Positions 55,014 through 63,854 of a stretch of 64,000 nt of DNA are shown piece after piece. Position 1 is the first letter of the stretch, and the number at the start of each line of letters is the position of its first letter. A program made the translations under genes and the position numbers. This stretch comes from Labilibaculum sp. K2S (GTDB lineage Bacteria; Bacteroidota; Bacteroidia; Bacteroidales; Marinifilaceae): the NCBI RefSeq assembly GCF_030372765.1, contig NZ_JAUCMW010000007.1, positions 122,533 through 186,532 of the forward strand, in the 5' to 3' direction. Below the pieces are notes generated by a model. The model did no database searches and was not told the DNA's origin. It saw nothing but the letters and a program-made list of their open reading frames with translations.

Positions 55014-55415
55014 ATGAATAAACCAAAAATAATAAACCTTCCTAAAATTTTGGATAAACGAGGAAATCTGTCTTTTATTGAGGGTGGTAATCACATTCCC
55101 TTTAATATAGAAAGGACTTATTGGATATATGATGTTCCAGGAGGAGAACAAAGAGGTGGGCATGCTTTTAAATTGCAGCATGAGTTTATTGTTGCAATGA
55201 GTGGTAGTTTTGATGTGGTTATTGATAATGGTAATGAGAGGAAGGTGTATCATTTGAACCGTTCCTATTTTGGTTTGTATATTCCCAATGGGATTTGGAG
55301 GCAAATGGAAAATTTTTCAACCAATTCACTGGCTTTAGTTGTAGCATCAACCAAGTATAATGAGGCTGATTATATAAGAAATTATGAACAGTTTGAAAAT
55401 TTGATAAATGAATAA
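55014..55415 (+). CDS. FdtA/QdtA-like cupin, second active-site His replaced
   Basis: 133 residues. dTDP-sugar 3,4-ketoisomerase family (WxcM-like): DKRGNLSFIEGG, YDVPGGEQRGGHAFK, MSGSFDVVIDNG, IPNGIWRQMENF. The family normally has RGxHAH; here it reads RGGHAF, so the second His is Phe. The next gene is a paralogue with HAH intact. Possibly an altered-specificity isomerase or a partner subunit. Confidence 0.8.
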   Translation: MNKPKIINLPKILDKRGNLSFIEGGNHIPFNIERTYWIYDVPGGEQRGGHAFKLQHEFIVAMSGSFDVVIDNGNERKVYHLNRSYFGLYIPNGIWRQMENFSTNSLALVVASTKYNEADYIRNYEQFENLINE

Positions 55416-55824
55416 AAATAGTGTTTTTGATTGTTCTGTTATTGAGTTGGATAAGCATCATCATGAGAAGGGTAATATTTCAATTGTAGAAAATGGAAAT
55501 GAAGTTCCTTTTGATGTGAAACGAATTTATTATTTGTATGATGTTCCTGGAGGAGAAGATCGAGGTGCTCATGCTCATAAGGAATTAAGACAATTAATAA
55601 TTGCAGCAAGTGGAAGTTTTGATATCATATTAGATGATGGTCATGTAAAGCGAAGTATAACATTAAATAGACCTTATATGGGTTTATTGGTTGTGCCTGG
55701 TATCTGGCGTGAATTAATTAATTTTTCGTCTGGTTCTATTTGTATGGTTTTGGCATCGCACAAGTATGATGAGGATGATTATATTAGAGATTATAGTGAG
55801 TTTTTAAAATTTAAAACGAAATGA
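55408..55824 (+). CDS. dTDP-4-keto-6-deoxyglucose 3,4-ketoisomerase (FdtA/QdtA type)
   Basis: 138 residues, overlapping the previous gene by 8 bp. [11 protein letters not shown] retains both active-site histidines; [22 protein letters not shown] and [11 protein letters not shown] are as in FdtA and QdtA. It turns the RfbB product into the 3-keto isomer for transamination. Whether the product is the galacto (Fuc3N) or gluco (Qui3N) form cannot be told. Confidence 0.88.
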   Translation: MNKNSVFDCSVIELDKHHHEKGNISIVENGNEVPFDVKRIYYLYDVPGGEDRGAHAHKELRQLIIAASGSFDIILDDGHVKRSITLNRPYMGLLVVPGIWRELINFSSGSICMVLASHKYDEDDYIRDYSEFLKFKTK

Positions 55825-56342
55825 TAACTATTCATCCAACGGCTGATGTTCAGTCGACTAAGATTGGTGATAATACCTATGTATGGCAATATTCGGTTAT
55901 TCTATCTGATGCTGTTATCGGTAGTAATTGTAATATTAATTTTAATGTATTTATAGAGAATGATGTTGTTATAGGAGATGATGTGACCGTAAAACCTGGA
56001 GTTCAGATTTGGGATGGTATTAAAATTGGCAATAAAGTTTTCATAGGGCCTAATGTAACATTTACAAATGATATAGTTCCTCGATCAAAAGTTTATCGAG
56101 ATATTTTTGAAAAAACAATTATCGAAGAGGGAGCTTCAATTGGTGCTAACTCAACAATTATTGCAGGCATTAAAATTGGACAGTATTCATTTATTGGAGC
56201 AGGAAGTGTTGTAACTAAGAATGTGCCAGCTAATACAATCTGGTACGGCAATCCTGCAACACAAAAAGGATTTATAACCAATGATGGAATACTGTTAAGT
56301 ATGGATAGGAAAGATAAAAAAGGTAATGTTATAGATATTTAA
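55821..56342 (+). CDS. Hexapeptide-repeat sugar N-acetyltransferase (FdtC/QdtC-like)
   Basis: 173 residues, 4 bp overlap with the isomerase. Left-handed beta-helix hexapeptide repeats throughout ([41 protein letters not shown]). Placed between isomerase and aminotransferase, it should acetylate the 3-amino group of the dTDP sugar, giving Fuc3NAc or Qui3NAc. Confidence 0.88.
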   Translation: MITIHPTADVQSTKIGDNTYVWQYSVILSDAVIGSNCNINFNVFIENDVVIGDDVTVKPGVQIWDGIKIGNKVFIGPNVTFTNDIVPRSKVYRDIFEKTIIEEGASIGANSTIIAGIKIGQYSFIGAGSVVTKNVPANTIWYGNPATQKGFITNDGILLSMDRKDKKGNVIDI

Positions 56343-56497
56343 TAATGTACTTGTAGCTATTATTTAGCCTCTATATCTAGTATGATCGTAAAATAATAAT
56401 ATATTCAAAAAAGCATTTATGAATTTCACATGGTGTTATTGATGTTGCTTTATTGTGTGTTTGGAAGGAATTTTAGTTAAAAGATAGAGCTTGAAAA

Positions 56498-57604
56498 ATG
56501 ATTAAATTTTTAGATTTACAGAAAATTAATTCTCAATATAAGGATGAACTAAAACAGGTCGCATCTGAAATTATTGATAGTGGTTGGTATTTATTAGGGA
56601 ATCAAGTTTCCACATTTGAATCAAGTTTGTCAAATTATATCGGTTCGAAGCACGCTATTGCTTGTGCCAATGGTTTGGATGCTCTTAGATTAATTTTTAG
56701 GGCATATATCGAAATGGGAATTATGCAAGAAGGTGACGAAGTTATTGTTCCAGCAAATACTTACATCGCTTCAATTTTAGCCATAACAGATAATAGATTA
56801 AAACCTGTTTTAATTGAACCCAATGAAGCCAGTTTTAATCTGGATATAAATAAGGTTGAAGAAGCGATTACTAAAAAAACCAAAGCTATATTGGTAGTTC
56901 ATCTATATGGCCAGGCATGTTATAATGGTGAGCTCAGGGATATTGCCAATAGACACAATCTAAAGATAGTGGAAGATAATGCACAAGCAATTGGGGCTAA
57001 GGTTTCCAATTTGAAAACCGGGAATTTAGGTGACGCTTCAGGTTTTAGTTTTTATCCAGGTAAGAACTTGGGAGCCTTAGGAGACAGTGGTGCTATCACG
57101 ACAAATGATAATGAATTAGCAAGAATTGCAAGGGCAATTGCTAATTATGGATCGGAAGTAAAATATCAAAACGAATTTAGTGGTTTAAATAGCCGAATGG
57201 ATGAAATACAGGCAGGATTTCTTTCAGTTAAATTGAAGTATATTGATAAGGAAAATTTGATTCGAAGAGAAATTGCTAGGTACTATCGGGAAAATATAAA
57301 TAACGAGAAAATCATCTTACCTCAAGTGGTAAGTGGTGATGAGGATAGTCATGTGTGGCATTTATTTGTAGTAAGGTCTAAGGAAAGGGAACGCTTTCAA
57401 AAGTACCTTTTGGATAATGGAGTTCAAACTTTAGTCCATTACCCGATTCCGCCGCACAAACAAAAATGTTACAAGGAGATGAATGATCATACTTATATTC
57501 TAACAGAGAAAATTCATAATGAAGTAATTTCATTGCCTATTAGTCCTGTAATGACAAAAGATGAGATTGTGAGAGTTGTTGATTTGATTAATCAATTTAG
57601 TTAA
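56498..57604 (+). CDS. DegT/DnrJ sugar 3-aminotransferase (FdtB/QdtB-like)
   Basis: 368 residues. PLP-binding Lys189 in [17 protein letters not shown], plus [22 protein letters not shown] and [12 protein letters not shown]. Transfers an amino group from glutamate to the 3-keto sugar made by the FdtA-like enzyme. The 155 bp gap before it is AT-rich with no gene. Confidence 0.92.
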   Translation: MIKFLDLQKINSQYKDELKQVASEIIDSGWYLLGNQVSTFESSLSNYIGSKHAIACANGLDALRLIFRAYIEMGIMQEGDEVIVPANTYIASILAITDNRLKPVLIEPNEASFNLDINKVEEAITKKTKAILVVHLYGQACYNGELRDIANRHNLKIVEDNAQAIGAKVSNLKTGNLGDASGFSFYPGKNLGALGDSGAITTNDNELARIARAIANYGSEVKYQNEFSGLNSRMDEIQAGFLSVKLKYIDKENLIRREIARYYRENINNEKIILPQVVSGDEDSHVWHLFVVRSKERERFQKYLLDNGVQTLVHYPIPPHKQKCYKEMNDHTYILTEKIHNEVISLPISPVMTKDEIVRVVDLINQFS

Positions 57605-58842
57605 TGAAAAAGAAAATCTGGTTAATAAATCAATATGCAATGCCACCTAAGTACGAGGCTCGTATCCAAACCTTGAAGCGAGCACAGTATTTAATGGAAT
57701 TTGGTCATGATGTTACCATTATTGGAGGAAGTTACCTACATAATAGTGATATTAACTTAATTACGAATAATGAGAAATACATTGAAAGGACATATGATGG
57801 GATTAAATTTATTCATATTAGAACAAAGAAGTATTCATCAAATGGATTAATGCGATTCTATAATTTAATGGAATTTACGCTAAGACTATTCTTTTTATCC
57901 TCTAGGTTTGAAAAACCAGATGTGATTGTTCAAACAGCAACAGTTCCTTTTGGTAATTTACTATACTATATGGTCAAGAAACTGAAAGCATATTATATTG
58001 TTGATGTTGTTGATTTATGGCCGGAATCTTTTGTCGCGTTTGGATTAGTATCCAAAAATAATCCTTTATTAAAACTAGCATATAGAGCTGAAAGATGGTT
58101 GTATCAAAAAGCTGATTCCGTTGTTTTTTCTATGGAAGGTGGTAAAGATTATATTATTGAAAAAGGATGGGATCGTGAATCTGGAGGAGTAATTGATTTG
58201 AATAAGATTCATTACATCAATAATGGTGTCGATTTAAAAGACTTTGATGAGAATAAGGATTCATTTAAGATAGAAGATTTGGATCTTGAAAATGATGAAA
58301 TTTTTAAAGTCGTTTATTTAGGTTCAATACGATTGGCCAATAATTTAAAACAATTAATTGATGCTGCATTTCTATTAAAAGATAAAAGTAATATCCGCTT
58401 CTTGATTTATGGTGATGGAGATGATCGAGAATTTTTAATAAACTATTGCGGAGATAATAATATTAATAATGTCATATTTAAACAGAAATGGGTTGAATTA
58501 AAATATGTTCCTTATATATTATCCAAGAGTTCATTGAATTTATTAAACTATAAGCCGAGTCCTATTGGTCGGTTTGGAGGTAGTCAAAGTAAGTCTTTTC
58601 AATATATGGCAAGTGGTAAGCCCATCTGTTCAAATGTGAAAATGGCATATTGTCCAGTGACGAAATTTAATCTCGGCATAGCTAAAAACTTTGATAGTTC
58701 CAGAGAATATGCTGATGCAATTCTTTCTTTTGTTGATATGGAATCAAAAATGTATAATTATATTTGTAATAATGCAAGGCAAGCATCTGAAAACTACGAC
58801 TATAGAAAGTTAACTACTGATTTTATTAAACTGTTAAATTAA
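57604..58842 (+). CDS. Family 4-type glycosyltransferase (WbuB-like)
   Basis: 412 residues. GT-B with NQYAMPPKYEARIQTLKRAQ at the N-terminus, VDVVDLWPESFVAFG, RAERWLYQKADSVVFSMEGG, VVYLGSIRLANNL and FGGSQSKSFQYMASGKPI, which fits the WbuB/amino-deoxysugar transferase group. Overlaps the aminotransferase gene by 1 bp (TAATG). Confidence 0.88.
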   Translation: MKKKIWLINQYAMPPKYEARIQTLKRAQYLMEFGHDVTIIGGSYLHNSDINLITNNEKYIERTYDGIKFIHIRTKKYSSNGLMRFYNLMEFTLRLFFLSSRFEKPDVIVQTATVPFGNLLYYMVKKLKAYYIVDVVDLWPESFVAFGLVSKNNPLLKLAYRAERWLYQKADSVVFSMEGGKDYIIEKGWDRESGGVIDLNKIHYINNGVDLKDFDENKDSFKIEDLDLENDEIFKVVYLGSIRLANNLKQLIDAAFLLKDKSNIRFLIYGDGDDREFLINYCGDNNINNVIFKQKWVELKYVPYILSKSSLNLLNYKPSPIGRFGGSQSKSFQYMASGKPICSNVKMAYCPVTKFNLGIAKNFDSSREYADAILSFVDMESKMYNYICNNARQASENYDYRKLTTDFIKLLN

Positions 58843-59445
58843 ATGAAAGTTACTAAAATTAACAAAAATATACCTGAAGGTTTGATTGATGCGCACAATC
58901 AGGCTTTTCATGATTTTTTTTTAACATCACTTGGGTCTAAATTTCTTAAATTATATTATTCAACAGTTTTAAAAAGTTCAAAAGGACTTGTTTTATGCCT
59001 TCAAAATGAGAAAGGAACAGTTTTAGGTTTTGCTGTTGGAACTGCCTATTCTAAAGGTTTTCATAAGAACATTTTACTTCATAATATTTTTTCTTACGTT
59101 TGGGTGCTATTTATTGTTTGTATTAGTAGACCTAAGGCTATATTTAGATTATTAACCAACCTTAATAAGGGGGCAAATAATAATGAAGATTTGGGAGATT
59201 ATGCAGAACTTCTCTCTATTGCTGTTCCTCCACAATATAATGGACTTGGTTATGGGAAGTTATTACTCCAAGCGTTTGAAGATGAATTATTAAATTTAAA
59301 AGTAAAAAAGAGTGCATTAACGACTGATTATTTTGATAATGAAGGTGTGATTGCCTTTTATAAAAAAATGGGATATGAAATCTTTTATGATTTTACAAGT
59401 TACCCCAATAGACGAATGTATAAACTGATTAAGAATTTAAATTAA
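58843..59445 (+). CDS. GNAT family N-acetyltransferase
   Basis: 200 residues directly abutting the preceding stop. GNAT core with AELLSIAVPPQYNGLGYGKLL (acetyl-CoA pyrophosphate loop, G-x-G-x-G/K) and NEGVIAFYKKMGYEIF. Lying just before the PglE-like aminotransferase and PglC-like transferase, it may acetylate the 4-amino group of the initiating UDP sugar, the step done by the hexapeptide enzyme PglD elsewhere. Confidence 0.85.
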   Translation: MKVTKINKNIPEGLIDAHNQAFHDFFLTSLGSKFLKLYYSTVLKSSKGLVLCLQNEKGTVLGFAVGTAYSKGFHKNILLHNIFSYVWVLFIVCISRPKAIFRLLTNLNKGANNNEDLGDYAELLSIAVPPQYNGLGYGKLLLQAFEDELLNLKVKKSALTTDYFDNEGVIAFYKKMGYEIFYDFTSYPNRRMYKLIKNLN

Positions 59446-59454
59446 TATTGTAAA

Positions 59455-60666
59455 ATGATACCATTTTCACCTCCACACATCACGCAAGAAGCGATAGACG
59501 AAGTTGTGGATACACTAAAATCAGGATGGATTACCACCGGTCCTAAAACCAAAAGATTTGAAAAAGAAATTTCTACATATTGTGGAAATGAAAGTACATT
59601 ATGTGTCAATTCAGCAACGTTTGGCTTGGAGTTGGTATTGCGTTGGTTTGGAGTCGGACCAGGTGATGAAGTAATTGTTCCTGCGTATACTTATTGTGCA
59701 TCAGCCAATGTAATTGTGCATACAGGCGCAACACCTGTGATGGTAGATATTAATGCTGATGACTTTAATATCAATTTAGAGGCATTAGAAAATGCCATTA
59801 CAAGCAGAACCAAGGTGATTATTCCAGTGGATATTGCAGGATTGCCTTGCGATTATGATGCCATAAACAGTTTGGTTTGTAGAGAAGATGTAAAAGCGAA
59901 ATTTCGGACAAATGATGAAAATCAAGCAAAATTAGGTCGGATTCTTGTTTTGTCGGATGCAGCACACTCATTTGGAGCAAAATATAAAGGCAAGCATACA
60001 GGGTCTTTAACTGATGTTTCGGTTTTTTCCTTTCATGCAGTGAAGAATTTAACTACTGGTGAAGGCGGTGCTATCGCATTAAATTTGCCGGAGTCTTTCA
60101 ATAATGAAGAAATTTACAAAGCGTTTAATACATTTAGTTTGCATGGTCAAAATAAGGATGCGCTTGCTAAGACTCAAAAAGGGGCATGGAAATACGATGT
60201 TTTGTATTCTGGTTACAAAGGAAACATGACTGATATTATGGCTTCTTTGGGTTTAATTGACTTGAAATATTACGAGTCAAAAACTTTGCTTCGTCGAAAA
60301 GAAATCATGAATGCTTATCAAATGGCTTTTTTGAATTGTTCATGGGCTGAATTGCCAATCATAGAAGATGAAAGTAGAACTTCTTCTTTTCACTTATATC
60401 CACTTCGTATTAAAGGAATTAGTGAGGATAAGCGGGATGCAATTATTCAATCTATTTTTGGTGAGGACGTCTCGGTAAATGTTCATTTTCAGCCACTGCC
60501 ACTATTGAGCGCTTTTAAAAATATGGGATATTCTATGGATGATTATCCGGTTGCTTACGACAATTATTCCCGTGAAATTAGCTTGCCCGTATTTTATAAT
60601 CTTTCTGATGAACAAGTACAACTGGTAATTGATGCTGTTATTAAATCGGTGAATGCAAATGAGTAA
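59455..60666 (+). CDS. DegT/DnrJ aminotransferase (PglE-like)
   Basis: 403 residues. PLP Lys197 in FSFHAVKNLTTGEGGAI; start IPFSPPHITQEAIDEVVDTL and GWITTGPKTKRFEKE as in UDP-4-keto sugar 4-aminotransferases (PglE, PseC, WecE group); YCGNESTLCVNSATFGLEL. It would aminate the product of the PglF/CapD-type dehydratase. Overlaps the next gene by 8 bp from that gene's chosen start. Confidence 0.92.
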   Translation: MIPFSPPHITQEAIDEVVDTLKSGWITTGPKTKRFEKEISTYCGNESTLCVNSATFGLELVLRWFGVGPGDEVIVPAYTYCASANVIVHTGATPVMVDINADDFNINLEALENAITSRTKVIIPVDIAGLPCDYDAINSLVCREDVKAKFRTNDENQAKLGRILVLSDAAHSFGAKYKGKHTGSLTDVSVFSFHAVKNLTTGEGGAIALNLPESFNNEEIYKAFNTFSLHGQNKDALAKTQKGAWKYDVLYSGYKGNMTDIMASLGLIDLKYYESKTLLRRKEIMNAYQMAFLNCSWAELPIIEDESRTSSFHLYPLRIKGISEDKRDAIIQSIFGEDVSVNVHFQPLPLLSAFKNMGYSMDDYPVAYDNYSREISLPVFYNLSDEQVQLVIDAVIKSVNANE

Positions 60667-61249
60667 AAGATTATTTGATATCCTGGTTTCATTCTTCGGA
60701 TTGATGATCTTATCACCTGTATTTATTTTACTGGCCATGGCAATTGTTTTGGACAGCAAGGGAGGCGTGTTTTATTTTCAAACGCGGGTTGGCCGATACA
60801 ATAAAGATTTTAGGTTGTTTAAGTTTCGCTCCATGGCAAGCAATTCGGATAAGAAGGGATTGCTTACAGTTGGTTTTAATGATTCGAGAATAACAAGGAT
60901 TGGTTATTTTATTCGTAAGTACAAATTGGATGAATTGCCACAGTTGATCAATGTTCTGATTGGGGATATGAGTTTGGTTGGGCCAAGACCGGAAGTGCGT
61001 AAATATGTTGACTTGTATAATGTAGAACAACTTAAAGTTCTCTCTGTTAGACCAGGAATAACGGATTACGCATCTATTGAATACTCCAATGAAAATGAAA
61101 TCCTAGGAAAATCAATTGATCCGGAAAAAACCTATATCGATGAGATTATGCCTGCAAAATTAATTTTGAATATGAAATACATATCAGAAGTTGGCTTAAT
61201 TACTGATCTAAAATTAATTTTTGCTACAATTTTTAAAATTATAAAATAA
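60659..61249 (+). CDS. Initiating phosphoglycosyl transferase (PglC-like)
   Basis: 196 residues; ATG 60659 preferred, ATG 60653 also in frame. Small monotopic PGT: KRLFDILVSFFGLMILSPVF re-entrant helix, FKFRSM, YKLDELPQLINVLIGDMSLVGPRPE and the DYASIEY segment. It links the first sugar phosphate to undecaprenyl phosphate and so starts the repeat unit. Short form, without the N-terminal helices of WbaP. Confidence 0.95.
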   Translation: MSKRLFDILVSFFGLMILSPVFILLAMAIVLDSKGGVFYFQTRVGRYNKDFRLFKFRSMASNSDKKGLLTVGFNDSRITRIGYFIRKYKLDELPQLINVLIGDMSLVGPRPEVRKYVDLYNVEQLKVLSVRPGITDYASIEYSNENEILGKSIDPEKTYIDEIMPAKLILNMKYISEVGLITDLKLIFATIFKIIK

Positions 61250-61261
61250 AAACTTCGGCGT

Positions 61262-61570
61262 ACTACCTCGTAAGAACTTGTTGTTCTTGCGGGGCCGAAG
61301 GAAATATACAAGTAAATTGTTCTTGAGATGCTGATGAAGGAAGTCGTGGCAATCCCAACGCAAACAGCATTACAAAAAATAATAAGGAGACTCAATTTGC
61401 AGCAGATTACTTCAGTCGCCTGAGGCTCCCTCGTAACGACAAATCAGGATTGTCTTTGCGAGGCTGACGAAGGAAGCCGTGGCAATCTGCCAGCATGCAG
61501 AATAATAAAAATTGGAGACGGATCTATTATTGACAGATTACTTCGGTCGCTTAGGCTCTCTCGTTACCGA
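61262..61570. repeat. Family B palindromic repeats
   Basis: Starts with a CCTCGTAAGAAC/GTTCTTGCGGGG hairpin (about 61267-61295) just after pglC, then arms of a second repeat family: GATGAAGGAAGTCGTGGCAATC (about 61333), CAGATTACTTCAGTCGCCTGAGGCTCCC (about 61404), a left arm GTCTTTGCGAG...GGCAATCTGCC (61452-61491) and a right-type arm CAGATTACTTCGGTCGCTTAG (about 61539). Non-coding. Confidence 0.78.
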
Positions 61571-61605
61571 GCTTGCGAGATCTCCGAAGGTCATGACAAG
61601 ATGCA

Positions 61606-61898
61606 ATGGAATACCGCACTTATCAAGTTTACATACTCACCAACAAGAACCATACGGTTCTTTATACAGGAGTAACTTCCAACTTGAAATTGCGTGTAGA
61701 ACAACATAAAATGAAGGGCAATCCAAAATCGTTTACGGCTCGCTATAATGTAGATTGTTTGGTTTATTACGAACAGTTTTTCGATATTGGAGAAGTCATT
61801 GCGAGAGAAAAAAAGTAAAGGCAGGATCGAGACAGAAGAAATTAGACTTGATTAATGGATTCAATTCAGAATGGAGGGATTTGTATGAAGATTTGTAG
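61606..61898 (+). pseudogene. GIY-YIG gene broken by a frameshift
   Basis: Opens as a GIY-YIG protein close to that at 40907-41203 (VYILTNK, YTGVTSNL, AREKK) but stops after 70 codons. With a -1 correction in a run of seven A (61808-61814) the frame continues as SRQKKLDLINGFNSEW, matching the family C-terminus, to a stop at 61896-61898. It may be a pseudogene, a sequencing error or programmed slippage. It lies between family B arms on the left and a family B right arm (61907-61946). Confidence 0.82.
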
Positions 61899-61906
61899 AA
61901 ATTTGG

Positions 61907-61946
61907 GGCAGATTGCTTCGTCGTCATACTTCCTTCTCGCAAAGAC
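61907..61946. repeat. Family B right arm after the GIY-YIG relic
   Basis: Forty bases whose complement begins GTCTTTGCGAG and ends GCAATCTGCC, the same ends and length as the left arm at 61452-61491; the centres differ. Confidence 0.75.
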
Positions 61947-61979
61947 AGAAGAAAATGAATACACTACAAAAACTACAAT

Positions 61980-63248
61980 ATGAACAACAACAACTACATC
62001 GTTATCATGGCCGGGGGAGTTGGTTCCCGATTCTGGCCCATGAGTACCGAAGAAAAACCAAAGCAGTTTTTAGATGTTTTGGGCATTGGGAAAACGCTGT
62101 TGCAGCAAACCGTAGCCCGTTTCAAAACAATTGCTCCGGCTGAGAACATTTTGATCGTAACATCTTCGAAATATAAGGAACTAGTAATAGCTCAGTGCCC
62201 TGAGCTTCTGGAAAGCAATATTTTATTAGAGCCATGCATGCGCAACACGGCACCCTGTATTGCTTATGCTGCATACAAGATAAAAGGAGTAAACCCTGAA
62301 GCCAATATGGTGGTAGCTCCGTCGGATCATTTAATCACCAATGAGGCGGAGTTCATTCGCATCATCGAAAATGGTTTGGAATTTACAGCGAACAATGACA
62401 CTTTACTCACTTTGGGGATTCAACCTCACCGTCCGGAAACAGGTTATGGATACATTCAAGCGGCTTCGCCTTTAATTAATAATGAAAAATTAACAATTAA
62501 TAATAAAAAGGGAGTGGCTCAAATTGGATCGAAGGGAGAATCTTGTGAGACAATGCAGAATATGGCACCCAACTTCTCCCCTTCAGGGGAGACCGAGAGG
62601 GGGATTTCCGAGCTTGTGTTGGGCAACTTTCCCCCTTCAGGGGGAACCGAAGGGGGTACTTTGGGGAGGGGTATTTCAACCGAAGGGGGTTTTTGCAAGG
62701 TATTAGCCTTCAAGGAAAAACCCAACCTGGAAACGGCTAAGGAATATCTTGCTGCGGGGAATTATTTTTGGAATTCGGGGATTTTCTTATGGTCGTTGAA
62801 GAGTATTCTTTCAGCATTTGAATCTTTTGTTCCTGAAGTCGCAGGTATTTTTCAAAAAGGAGAGGCTGTTTACAATACAGATAAAGAACAAGCTTTTATT
62901 GATGAACTATTTCCGACTTGCACCAATATTTCTATTGATTATGCAGTGATGGAAAAAGCGGATAACATTTATGTGCAGCCAGCTGATTTCGGTTGGTCCG
63001 ATTTGGGCACCTGGGGTTCGCTTTGGGAAAAGCGTGAACGTTGTGAACACGGAAATACGGTTGTTGGAGAAAAGGTTCATGTATTTGACTCGGGCAATTG
63101 TATTGTGAACATGCCCAAAGATAAAAAGGTGGTCATTCAAGGCTTGCAGGATTTTATTGTAGTGGAAGACAATGATGTTTTATTGATCTGCAAAATGGAG
63201 GAAGAGCAAAGAATTAAAGAGTTTCGGACGGCGGTGTTGGGTGCTTAA
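61980..63248 (+). CDS. manC: Mannose-1-phosphate guanylyltransferase with in-frame repeat insertion
   Basis: 422 residues. Makes GDP-mannose. Signature AGGVGSRFWPMSTEEKPKQFL, RNTAPCIAYAA, APSDHLIT, RPETGYGYIQ, then, after an unusual segment, AFKEKPNLETAKEYL, NYFWNSGIF, SIDYAVMEKADN and FGWSDLGTWGSL. Residues about 162-238 replace what is usually a short connector and translate repeat DNA: an AATTAACAATTAATAAT stretch and two TTCA-loop palindromes, all in frame. No C-terminal isomerase domain. Whether the enzyme is still active is not known, but all motifs flanking the insertion are intact. Confidence 0.93.
   Translation: MNNNNYIVIMAGGVGSRFWPMSTEEKPKQFLDVLGIGKTLLQQTVARFKTIAPAENILIVTSSKYKELVIAQCPELLESNILLEPCMRNTAPCIAYAAYKIKGVNPEANMVVAPSDHLITNEAEFIRIIENGLEFTANNDTLLTLGIQPHRPETGYGYIQAASPLINNEKLTINNKKGVAQIGSKGESCETMQNMAPNFSPSGETERGISELVLGNFPPSGGTEGGTLGRGISTEGGFCKVLAFKEKPNLETAKEYLAAGNYFWNSGIFLWSLKSILSAFESFVPEVAGIFQKGEAVYNTDKEQAFIDELFPTCTNISIDYAVMEKADNIYVQPADFGWSDLGTWGSLWEKRERCEHGNTVVGEKVHVFDSGNCIVNMPKDKKVVIQGLQDFIVVEDNDVLLICKMEEEQRIKEFRTAVLGA
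62463..62693. repeat. Repeat DNA inside manC coding sequence
   Basis: Contains an AT-rich family string (about 62475-62510) and two perfect hairpins with the same loop: TCTCCCC-TTCA-GGGGAGA (62575-62592) and TTCCCCC-TTCA-GGGGGAA (62629-62646), then further GAAGGGGGT units. The same TTCA-loop hairpins occur in non-coding DNA at 63410-63423 and 63748-63767. Confidence 0.82.
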
Positions 63249-63400
63249 ATTCCAAGGAGAAAGGAGAAATTCCAAGGAACAAGGAACCAAATTCCAAAAT
63301 CCAAAGCCCAACCACTGACTATTGACCACTAACCATTTACCATTGACCACCAACAACCAAATTCCAAATTCCAAATTCCAAGGATCAAAGTTGAGTCTGC
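63249..63400. repeat. Degenerate CCAAGGAACAAGG / AATTCCAAATTCC tract
   Basis: Low-complexity direct repeats after manC: AAGGAGAAA, CCAAGGAACAAGG, then CCACTGACTATTGACC-type and AATTCCAAATTCC units. Related to the purine-rich tracts near 4.3 and 34.1 kb. Non-coding. Confidence 0.65.
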
Positions 63401-63409
63401 TCCTCAAAG

Positions 63410-63850
63410 TCCCCTTCAGGGGATTTAGGGGTTTTTGACTTTTCGGAGTGGACTCAAAGTTCAGATCCTTCCATCCGTCGGGCTGTCATCCCGAGGCATC
63501 GAGGGATCTGTTTCAATATAATTCAATGCTGTTATAACTTTTACTGATCCCGAAAGCTTGGCAGCGAAGCCGATTGAAAATACATGCAAAAATTAAAGTA
63601 GTGAATTCTCACATTTTAAGGGGAGATGCCAACAGGCAGAGGGGTGTTTATGTTTACAATTAAACGATTGTCTGGGAAAGTGGATATTTGTGTATAAAGA
63701 GTAGCTAAAGTAGAAAGGGAGATTCCTCTGATTGCACATTTTGAGCTCCCTCTCCTTCAGGAGAGGGTTGGGGTGAGGTGTTTTACCAAGCACTGATGAA
63801 AAGCCGAAATGGATGGAATCCTTCATTGCCTTCCTTCGTTCAGGATGACC
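63410..63850. repeat. Mixed palindromic repeats after manC
   Basis: TTCA-loop hairpins at 63410-63423 (TCCCC/GGGGA) and 63748-63767 (CCCTCTCC/GGAGAGGG); family A half-arms at about 63485-63511 (GTCATCCCGAGG...GAGGGATCT) and 63819-63849 (ending CGTTCAGGATGAC); a copy of the 32.6 kb inverted-repeat end at about 63673-63707. No gene is supported here. Confidence 0.7.
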
Positions 63851-63854
63851 ATAA

